From: Zygnema cylindricum
Taxonomy: Eukaryota; Streptophyta; Zygnematophyceae; Zygnematales; Zygnemataceae
DNA length: 16,759 nucleotides
Assembly (NCBI GenBank): GCA_037447655.1
Contig: JBBHKE010000343.1
Coordinates: 1 to 16,759 of the forward strand
Direction: 5' to 3'
Positions 1-7,700 of the stretch are shown in pieces; positions within the stretch are counted from its first letter, which is position 1; each line of letters begins with the position of its first letter. A program made the position numbers and the translations under genes. Below the pieces are notes generated by a model. That model searched no databases. It saw only the letters and a list, made by a program, of their open reading frames with translations, and had not been told where the DNA came from.

Positions 1-2
1 GC

Positions 3-165
3 GCGGAGGGTTAATGTACATTGGAGAGTACGAAGCGTACGGAATTCACGCGGAGAGGTAATCTACATTGGCGAGTACGGATTTCAATTTTACCGCGTAC
101 GAACATCCACGAGGAGAGTTAATCTACATTGAAAAGTACGGAATTTCACTTTCAACCGTACGGAA
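3..165. repeat. Diverged minisatellite, about three 47-61 bp units
   Basis: Three related units begin near 3, 50 and 111. Each carries a GGAGRG-TTAAT-like head, then CTACATTG (GTACATTG in the first unit), then AGTACGG or AGTACGA. The second and third units are about 61 bp long; the first is shorter by an internal gap. The units are clearly related but not identical, so this is an old tandem array, probably continuing left of the window. I see no coding potential. Confidence 0.6.
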
Positions 166-720
166 TATGATAAATAGCGTCACATTTTTGAGTAAGTAAG
201 TAGTACACGCCAATTTGTCTTGTACTTTCAAAAATTAGAATATGTATACCTTCTCCGCTTTCAAAATATCTTCTCCTCCTTTCAAAATACTACGTCAATA
301 ATGACCCTAGGATATTTTTGCACTATCCGCGTATTATCCTCATTTCACGTAGCGTAGTAAAAAAAAGTTCGCCTGCGGCGCCAAAGGACGACAATATGAC
401 TGTATTTTTTTTTTGTTTGTAATATCATACGTAATGTGTTCTCACGTGACGCGAGACTAATTTGTAATTTTGTTTTTTATGGTAAAGGTCAAGTGTTCTC
501 ACGTGACGCGGGACTCAGTTATTCGACGGATTAAATGGTATAGTGTTTAAAGTGTGAACGTTTATTATATTATGTAGATATTTTGAGTCGCGAACGCGAT
601 TTACATGTTCTCATGCGACGCATGTGACGCTATTTGCAGTGAATTCTCTATATGAGAACGTTGTAAGTATGAACACTTTGTATTTTTTTTGTTTTTTTTG
701 TACATATGACCTAATCAGCG
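166..720. other. Non-genic stretch with short dispersed direct repeats
   Basis: No gene recognised. The block GTGTTCTCACGTGACGCG followed by A or G and GACT occurs at 436-458 and 493-515, a 57 bp period. A weaker relative (ATGTTCTCATGCGACGC) occurs near 604-620. The rest is T-rich and AT-rich with several homopolymer runs. Confidence 0.5.
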
Positions 721-727
721 AGGAGAA

Positions 728-789
728 CTCCTAGAAAAAAAAATCTCCGCGCTTTGCGCGAAATTTTTGTCCTTATCAATAACTAGGAG
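728..789. repeat. Nested inverted repeat
   Basis: CTCCTAG (728-734) is matched by CTAGGAG (783-789). Inside lies a second hairpin, CGCGC-TTT-GCGCG, flanked by A-rich and T-rich runs that can also pair. Function unknown; it could be the remnant of a transposon end. Confidence 0.4.
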
Positions 790-893
790 GGATTTACATT
801 GCCCGGGCAAAATCCTCCTCGAAGGTCTCCGCCGCCCGCCAAATGTGCCCTCCCCCAAATGTGTAATACCACTACGGTATATTGCTTCGCACG

Positions 894-997
894 GAGAGCA
901 AACGGCGGCAGACGGCCGGTACACGCCGAAACGAAGGCACTCACTGAGAGCAAACGGCAACAGACGGCCGGTACAGGCCGAAACGAGGACACTCGAG
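894..997. repeat. Two-copy 52 bp tandem repeat, GC-rich
   Basis: Two adjacent copies start at 894 and 946. Shared core words are GAGAGCAAACGGC, CAGACGGCCGGTACA, GCCGAAACGA and CACTC, with a few substitutions between the copies. The period of 52 is not a multiple of three, which argues against a protein repeat. Confidence 0.65.
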
Positions 998-1282
998 GAG
1001 GGTCGAGGAGAGTAACGCCGGCCGCGAGATAACCTCGCGGAGACTCCTGCGGATGACGGTTCGACACATTTCGAATTGGCCCGGGAAAACGTCACCGAGC
1101 TAGGTATACCTGTCTTAGCTGGCGGAGTAAAACTTCTCACGCGATGACGCAACCAGATAAACAGGCTATGTTATGTTAGACGGCCCATGTTAAAGTGCTT
1201 CAATTTTTATAAAGCTCTTCAATTTTATGTAAAAACAACCAATTATTCCTCCCATTAAAAAAATAATGAAATAAAACACTAA

Positions 1283-2061
1283 GGGTGCGTCTCCATGTGC
1301 CTAAGTAAGGGTTTTTTTCTGTCGTTTTCCTGTAAAACTTAGAGCCGTACCGCGTAAGTTTCAACCGTACAAAAAAATAGAAATAATGAGAAGTACATTT
1401 TGCATCATCATCGAATTTAAGATGTACCACATGTTGTCGTTTGGTGTTCTTCGACCCACGGCCACGCCAAAAAACGTCATCTTCAAACTTTTCTTTAAAA
1501 CACAGGGTAGATGTGTTTTAAAACAAAGAATTTTCGAGAAAAAAATAGAAACATGTAGTCGTACGTGTAAAAAAATTTCAATGAATTTCAAAAGAATTCA
1601 AGCGACAACGAAAAGTGCACGATCCGCTATCTTTTGTCCGTTTGCGTTTAGGTACGACAAAGCAAAATACACAATTTGTTTGGTTTTGTCCGTTTGCGGT
1701 TGGTACGGATTTTATTTCGCCATGGGTCTTAAGATCCGTTGCCATTTCACGTCGAGCGGACAAAAGACGCAAAGGCAAAGTGCATCTTTTTCAACCGTGA
1801 AACGGCCCAGGCAGGATGGCGGTACGTCTACAATGTCACGAAAAGTTATGCAACGACACAAGCAATTACAAAAAATAACGTGCGTCATCATAGATTGTAC
1901 GCTGTCAACAGCCATCACATGCATTGTCAACGTATACAATCCTCACGCCTTTAAATGACAACTTCGTTTGGTACACATAGGGACACCGGAAATCGGGGTC
2001 CGCCGGATCTACGCTAAAAACAAAGTAAATTCTCTAAGTTTCAAGTACATGGAGACACACC
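1283..2061. mobile_element. Probable PIF/Harbinger-type (Tourist-like) MITE, non-autonomous
   Basis: The left end GGGTGCGTCTCCATGT (1283-1298) and the reverse complement of the right end (2047-2061), GGTGTGTCTCCATGT, match except for one indel and one substitution. A second inverted block, AAACTTAGAG, lies inside each end (1335-1344 and 2032-2041, inverted); the left copy is pushed inward by about 25 extra bases. Both ends are flanked directly by TAA (1280-1282 and 2062-2064). TAA/TTA duplications with G-rich termini are typical of PIF/Harbinger and Tourist MITEs. The element is 779 bp. The longest open frame inside (1386-1958, plus strand) has no DDE transposase or Myb-like motif and I do not regard it as a gene. 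The inverted ends and TAA are seen; the superfamily is inferred. Confidence 0.62.
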
Positions 2062-2064
2062 TAA

Positions 2065-2399
2065 GAAAAAAAATGTTGTTATTACCCTATTACTCCAACC
2101 CCATCACCGATACAATTTTAATTCATTAGAGTTTACCACTTAGGGCGTTTAAACCTCATTACCGATACTATTATTTTAATCACTTTGTTTATTAGTCTAT
2201 TTAGTCGAATTAAATTAATCTCTCGTTAAATTTTTGCAACATTTTAATATACATTACAATACAATATAATATAACAATATATAATAAGATATCATATAAT
2301 ATAATGTAATTTAATATATATAACATATATTATGGTGATAACATATAATATACACTAAATATGATATAAATTAACAAACACACATATATATATACATAT

Positions 2400-2465
<66 letters not shown>
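2065..2465. repeat. AT-rich tract ending in (CA)n and (TA)n microsatellites
   Basis: After some 170 bp of unremarkable AT-rich sequence, the DNA becomes ATATAA/TATATA-rich from about 2240. It then runs into ten CA units (2401-2420) and about 22 TA units (2421-2465). No gene. The TA run stops exactly where homology to the copia LTRs begins. Confidence 0.85.
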
Positions 2466-2468
<3 letters not shown>

Positions 2469-3010
2469 CGGACGGACGTCGTCCCCGCCGCCAAACCCGA
2501 GTGAATCTTCGGCGGCTTCCAGACATAGCGGCGCACTATGCCACGTGGCGCCACATCATTGGACGCCAAAAAAGATGGGAGGAGGAACGATGGCTGCCAA
2601 GTTGACAAGTGTCAACCAAAAGGCCATATTGTACAATGGATGTACAAGAAGTACAAGCGGCCTTTGTACCTTCTTGTACTATACACTCTTTTGATCGGTC
2701 TAGGGTACAGTAGTAGGTAGCTGTGAGTAAGAGTTTAGGGACTTAGCGTGTTTGAGGCGCCACTCTCTAGGTGACCTTTTGTATTTGTATGCCATCTTTG
2801 GCGAGCCATAACTTACAGCTCAAGGGAGAAAATTCAGTGATTCTTTTTGCGTTTGACTCAGGGGAGTCTTGTCCACATAGGGGTGAGGGTGGTTAGAGTA
2901 TTTATGTGCCTTGGCGGCACCTATGCAGTGGGAAAGTGGAAGGGGCAAATATTATCCTAGAGGCTTTACATAGGTTGCTCATTCTGTGGGATGGAGACCA
3001 CATAATTTCA
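2466..3010 (+). mobile_element. Truncated solo LTR remnant of the same copia lineage
   Basis: This stretch aligns end to end, in diverged form, with the last ~548 bp of the element 2 LTR (15515-16062) and with the element 1 LTR. Shared landmarks in order are ATCGGACGG, CACGTGGC, a GTAC-flanked hairpin (2642-2679), CCATAACTTA, GACTCAGGGGAGTC (2855-2868), CATAGGGGTG, GTGCC-loop-GGCAC (2906-2920), TATCCTAGAGGCTT and a terminal ATGGAG...TTTCA (2991-3010). It ends in CA. No initiator-tRNA primer site follows, so there is no internal region attached, and the 5' part is missing at the TA microsatellite. The LTR-internal ATG (2991) is followed by a stop after four codons. It is either a solo LTR or a deletion product. 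Confidence 0.75.
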
Positions 3011-3860
3011 TTTACTTTCTCCCGAGAAACAAGTTAAACCACAAAATCCTAAAACAGTAAAACACCTATTGACAAATATGGACAATTTGCCTGTTTACTC
3101 AAAAAATCGACTTCGCGTGATGTTTTTATTGGTCATTCATGTTTTTATTGGTGTTCAAATAAGAGAAGATCGCAAATACCTTTGTGGCAAACGTCGAGAC
3201 TCGATTTTGTAAAGCAAAGATATTTCTTAAGATTAGAGCTTGTCTCGTACTTTTTTGTTGTACAACTGTCTACAAAGACTTTAAAGTCATGATGTCAGGC
3301 TGATATATAAAAGTTATAACTATTATAATAAAAAGTAAAAAAATCGCATGTAGTCCTTAGAGAAAGACAAACTCCTCCCATTGTAAGAGCACTTTCCCAT
3401 GTAACTAGAACTTAGTCTTGTAACTTTGTTTTTTAGCGAAGATTCTCCATACTACTTTGAGAGCATTCCGATGTAACGCAGTTTAATTTAAAAAGTGACG
3501 GATGTAGACGTGGGTATAATTTGTGACAGTTGTAGACAACTACAAAACTCGCGACAATTGATGACGTTTACAAAATAGTGACGGATGTAGACGTCTAGTT
3601 ACTTGTGACATTGTAGATGTTAAGGGTTTGTGACATTTTGACGTCACGCTCAATTATGACAACGTTGAAGTCACAAATTCTAGAAATTTACGCCATGGCT
3701 TCTTGATTTTGTTTTTTAGTCCTTTCTCACTCTACTTGCCATTAAAATACGCCCAAAGATAGTAAAAAGATATCGTTTTTGGAGATCTTTCGTTTCATAC
3801 CATTATTGACGTTTTTCATTGTAAGTATTGTGAGATAACACGCTAGTGGGAGAGGGAGAC
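3011..3860. other. Unassigned stretch with degenerate GTGAC/TGTAGACGT repeats
   Basis: No gene recognised. AGTGACGGATGTAGACGT occurs exactly at 3494-3511 and 3577-3594. Between and after them are weaker copies of TTGTGACA..TGTAGA (near 3521, 3603 and 3628) and ACGTC/GACGT words, so about 3490-3680 is a decayed tandem field. ATGTTTTTATTGGT is duplicated near 3119 and 3139. The last 17 bases (3848-3864) are almost purely purine and abut the truncated 5' LTR of element 1. Confidence 0.5.
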
Positions 3861-3930
3861 GAGGTTGATCCATGGCTGCCTTAGTTCAACAGACAGCTAT
3901 TTTTAGTAGGTTACTAAAAATATACTTGAC

Positions 3931-3990
3931 GGACCAGAGATTTGATCCCGGTACCTGCGGTTCGTCAAATCGACCGGTAGCGGTCAGCTT
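3931..3990 (-). other. tRNA/SINE-like segment in the LTR (weak)
   Basis: On the minus strand this reads as a pol III B-box-like GGTACCGGGATCAAATC, preceded by a possible degenerate A-box (GACCGCTACCGG). The equivalent place in element 2 (about 15215-15285) shows the same layout with GGTACAAGGATCAAATCC. No full cloverleaf can be drawn. It may be an ancient tRNA-derived insertion or a chance resemblance. Confidence 0.25.
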
Positions 3991-4391
3991 TATCCTAATA
4001 GACTAGGACCAATGCTAAGTGCTATGGTATGTGATAGATATATATTTAGTTCGAAAGGATAAAGTTCATTTAACTAAAACTGTTTAAGGCGTACATATAT
4101 ACAGTTTTATAAAGTACGTCGTACGACGCTAATTCAAAACGGATACCACGCATTTTTCTACATCGGAACAAATATCGCGCAAGTATTTATTCCGGCCAAG
4201 ATTACGTTTCGCATATAATCCAACGGCGCACATCATCGCCGAAATCCCGGAGTGGTCACTTTGGCATTTAGTGACGTGGCATCACCTGGCGCCACGTGGG
4301 GAGACATCATTCGGTCGCGGGAATTCCGAGGAACGTACGGATGAGTGGAAAGTATACACGCGTCCACTAATGGCCTTGTCGTACAGAGGCC

Positions 4392-4428
4392 GTACAGAAA
4401 GTACATCGGCAGTAGTACTTTCTAGTAC
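4392..4428 (+). promoter_or_regulatory. Conserved GTAC hairpin in LTR U3
   Basis: AGAAAGTAC (4396-4404) pairs perfectly with GTACTTTCT (4415-4423) across a 10-nt loop. An outer GTAC/GTAC pair (4392-4395, 4425-4428) extends the stem to 13 bp with one bulged A. It sits about 120 bp upstream of the TATA box. The same hairpin, with different bases but kept pairing, is present in the LTR remnant (2642-2679) and in element 2 (10277-10300). It is repeated in the 3' LTR at 9781-9817. It could be a paired protein-binding site on DNA or an RNA structure in readthrough transcripts. Confidence 0.6.
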
Positions 4429-4543
4429 TATACAGTTTTGTGATTGGTTCGTACAGGCAGTAGATAGGAGCTGTGAGAGGGAATTAGGAAAAACTAGGAC
4501 TTAGGAAAATTTAGGTAGATAGTCCTCTCTCTCAGAGAGTTTG

Positions 4544-4550
4544 TATAAAT
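4544..4550 (+). promoter_or_regulatory. Candidate TATA box of the 5' LTR
   Basis: TATAAAT lies 195 bp upstream of the Gag-Pol ATG, in the expected place between U3 and R. Transcription would start roughly 25-35 bp downstream, near 4575-4585. The older copies have lost the box: GTACAAAA in element 2 and GTATTTG in the remnant. Inference from position and motif only. Confidence 0.5.
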
Positions 4551-4614
4551 TGGCATCTTTGCCACCCTATAACTTATCGCCTAGTTGGCCGTTTTCAGTG
4601 ATTCTTTTTTCTAC

Positions 4615-4630
4615 GGACTCAAGGGAGTCC
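4615..4630 (+). promoter_or_regulatory. Conserved leader hairpin GGACTC-loop-GAGTCC
   Basis: GGACTC (4615-4620) and GAGTCC (4625-4630) form a perfect 6-bp stem with a 4-nt loop in the predicted leader RNA. The GACTC/GAGTC core is kept in the LTR remnant (2855-2868) and the element 2 3' LTR (15905-15918), and mostly in its 5' LTR (10486-10499). A second small hairpin, TGCC-loop-GGCA (4664-4677), follows. Candidate packaging, dimerisation or translation element. Confidence 0.45.
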
Positions 4631-4744
4631 AGGCTACACAGGGGTGCAGTCAAATTGTCAGTTTGCCTTCTTGGGCAGCAGTGGTTGTGGCTTAAAGTGG
4701 GTTAGTTAAATACTATCTAGAGGCTTCCTGTATTCTGTGGTCCA

Positions 4745-7700
4745 ATGGAGGACACAGAATTGCAGGTTATGGGCCCACCCTCTAGGGTGCCCACCTTCAA
4801 TGGATCTGGGTTCATCTATTGGGAAGCCATGATGATGGGAGCTTTGTGTGAAAAACGATACTGGGGTATCGTCAGTGGACAAGTGAAACGTCCACCTTCG
4901 GGAACTCCACCAGGATTTGGGGGAGTAAGGTTTTCTGCAACAACTGCTGCCTCAGCGGAGGAGGCAGATGATGGGGACAGCAGTGTGTCCGAAAAGGGAA
5001 AAGGGAAGGAGACACCCCTCACTCCTATTGCCACAGTATCGGGAGTGGCAATTGTGAAGACCGTGGAGAACGATACTCAAATGTGGGAGGATGTAAACAT
5101 GGCTGCCAAGAACTTCATTTTGAGGCACCTCACTCAAGGTTTGGCCACTCCTCATCTTCACATTTACAAGGCAGAGGAATTGTGGGAGAGTTTGGTGGAG
5201 ATTTATGGAGCTGGAACTATTCAGGAGCTCCAGTTGGCTGAGCAAAAGCTATTGAGTTACACTTACAAAGGAGGAAAGATGTTAGATTACTGTAATGATC
5301 TTTCTTGTTTGTATATGGAAATGGAAAGTGCCGGGTGGACAGGTACAATGAAAATGAAAGTTAACACCCTTATCATGAAATTACCAGATGAGTTCGAAAA
5401 CATAGTGTACCGAGTACAAGGAATGCCTGATAGTTCATGGAAATGGAACACAGTAGTCAGGATGATACTTGTGCAGGAAAACACAATGGAGATTAGGAGA
5501 GGAGGAAAGAGCATTCAAGCTCTAGCAGCAGGAGGGGACCGATGGGGGAAGGATCCGAAGAAACCTTATAGAGGGGAAAGAGATAATTCTGGGGGACAGA
5601 GGCCCCCAAAGGGTCTTTGTCATTATTGCAAAAAGCCGGGACACTTTATTGCAGATTGTGTCAAGTTGTCAGAGCTGAGGCTCCAAGAAAACCGTGGAGG
5701 GGGTTCTTCCGGAGGGAAGAAAAAGGCACTTGTGGTTACAAAAGTGTCAGGAGAAATCGAGGATGAGTCATCTGAGGAGGATGGGGAGCTTCTTCTTGAC
5801 GAGAGTCTGGAGGAGAAGGAGATCCCTCGGAGGCAGAAGTGTGCCCTTGGAGCAATTCGGGAAGCTCCACAGGAAGGATGGATCATCGACTCAGGTGCAT
5901 CCATGCATATGTGTCGTGATAAAGAACTCTTCACTAAGCTACGAAAGATTCCTACTGTAGAGATAGAGTATGGGGATGGGAGAGTGGTTACTACAGATCT
6001 AGTGGGATCAGTAGATCTGAAAGTCTTAGTGGAGGGTAAGACCTCTATACTTACATTCTCAGATGTACTTTACATTCCTCAGTTGAGTAAAAATCTTGTC
6101 TCTACGTCTGTGTTAGATGACAAAGAGTTTGATACCTTCACCAGGAAGGGAGTCTTTACAGCTAAGTATGGGAATGAAGTTTACTTCACAGCAGATAAAG
6201 GTAGCCAAGGAATGTTTAGGCTTAACTTGAGTAATGAAAAGAAGAATGCTTACTATGTTGGTGTTCCTAAGGTGATGATTTGGCATAAGCGTTTGGGGCA
6301 TGTGCATTTTGATAGGTTAAGGGAAATGAAAAAGCTTGGGGTAGTAGATGGCATTCAGTTTGGGGATAATGAAATAATGGATGATTGTAGTGGTTGTGCT
6401 CAAGGTAAGGCTCACAGACTTCCCTTTCCCAAAGCCGCCACATATAGAGGTGAGAAAGTGTTAGATTTGGTCCACACAGATATTTGGGGACCTGCAAAAG
6501 TACCTTCGGTTGGAGGAAAGAGGTTTATGATGACAATAACTGATGATTGGTCTAGATACTCTAGAGTCTACTTTCTGAAAAATAAGTCTGAAGCATCCAC
6601 TTACTTCAAAGAATATAAAGCTTGGAGTGAGAAGTTGCATGAAACCCCTATTAAGAGGATAAGGAGTGATAATGGGGGGGAATATACCTCTAACCAGTTT
6701 GAGGAATATCTGAGAGATGAGGGAGTGCAACACCAGAAAACTGTACCATATAACCCGGAACAAAATGGGGTAGCTGAGAGGTTGAATCGAACACTAGGAG
6801 ATAGTGCATGTAGTATGTTGGCAGACAAGAAAATAGGAAAGAGATTTTGGGCAGAGGCAATGAACTGTGCCAACTATATTAAAAATAGAGTCCTTACCTC
6901 AGCTGTAAAGGGAGTGACACCTTATGAGAGATGGGTTGGAAGGAAACCAGATATCTCACACCTTAAAGTATTTGGTAGCCAAGTTTACAGTCTTGACACG
7001 GATAGGAAAAACTGGAAACTAGATGCTAAGGGAAAACCTGGATACTTTGTGGGATATGATGAGGATGTTAAGGGATATAGAGTCTATGACTTAGCAAAGA
7101 AAGATATCATTCTGGTCAAACACTTAGTTGTCATGGATGAAGGGAAGTCATTTGACCCCTTCAAATATACAAAGAAGATAAGGATCAGATTTGAGTCCGA
7201 AAGTGAGGAGAACTCAGTCGTTCCCGAAAAAGACATGAGTGAAACTGTGATTACAGATTCAGGGGAGATCGAAGATACAGGAGACTCACCAGAAACCTCA
7301 CATACTCCTATGGACTTCGAGGAGATGGAAGAAGCGGGACAAGATACGGTTTTTATGGACAGGGGAGCCGATGAGATAGTGAGAAGAAATCCAAGACTTC
7401 CATCCATTCCAGCTTCGGAGTTTGAGGGAGGAAAGAGGAGCAGCAAAAGGATACAGGAAAAACAAGCTGCCCATAAGGTAACTAAGCTATCTCACCCAGA
7501 TGAGCCTCAGTCTTACTTAGAGGCAGTGAATAGTCCAGAGAAAGAAAGATGGATTAGAGCCATAAATGATGAGATGGCTTCTATCATGGAAGCAAATACT
7601 TGGGAACTAGCGGATTGCCCTCCAGACAGAAAACCTATTGGATGTAAATGGGTATTTAAACTAAAACTGAACCCAGATAATACAATTGAGAGGTATAAGG

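Larger units (their letters stand above)
721..1279. other. GC-rich non-genic block, no gene recognised
   Basis: Overlapping frames are open here on both strands (about 77-145 codons), but the proteins are Arg/Pro/Ser-rich, show no family motif and overlap one another. They look like by-products of high GC content. The block contains a nested inverted repeat (728-789) and a 52 bp tandem duplication (894-997). I cannot say whether it is part of an older transposon. Confidence 0.4.
3861..4764 (+). repeat. 5' LTR of element 1, probably missing its first ~142 bp
   Basis: This copy is identical to 9250-10153 except for four substitutions. It ends in TTGCA, directly before the primer-binding site at 4765. 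On the left, identity stops at GAGG (3861-3864). The right-hand copy continues as recognisable LTR sequence, also conserved in element 2, back to a TG at 9108 after a polypurine tract. I therefore read this as a 5'-truncated LTR. The alternative is an LTR starting at TTGATCC (3865) or TGATCC (3866) after a second purine tract; against that, element 2 reads TAGAGCC at the same place and so lacks the canonical TG. The LTR contains a GTAC-rich hairpin, a TATA box, leader hairpins and the Gag-Pol start codon. The open frame at 4271-4504 is repeated in the other LTR and is not a gene. Confidence 0.85.

Noticed and set aside
715-1152. 145-codon minus-strand frame and overlapping plus-strand frames in the GC-rich block
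   Set aside because: Frames are open on both strands at once because of composition; they contain a 52 bp tandem repeat that is not a multiple of three and no recognisable domain.
1386-1958. 190-codon open frame inside the MITE
   Set aside because: Low-complexity Cys/Lys/Phe-rich translation, no transposase or other family motif, and overlapping open frames on the other strand.
2401-2465. Possible centromeric or telomeric repeat
   Set aside because: Plain CA and TA dinucleotide runs; no telomere-type G-rich unit or satellite monomer is seen.
2538-2720. 60-codon open frame
   Set aside because: It falls in the LTR remnant and spans the conserved hairpin; a by-product of the repeat.
3849-3864. 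Purine-rich run before the left LTR read as the polypurine tract of an upstream tandem element
   Set aside because: The 850 bp upstream show no copia coding remnants and no match to the region before either 3' LTR beyond purine richness.
4271-4504. 77-codon frame repeated at 9660-9893
   Set aside because: It lies wholly in the LTR U3, identical in both LTRs only because the LTRs are identical; element 2 does not preserve it.
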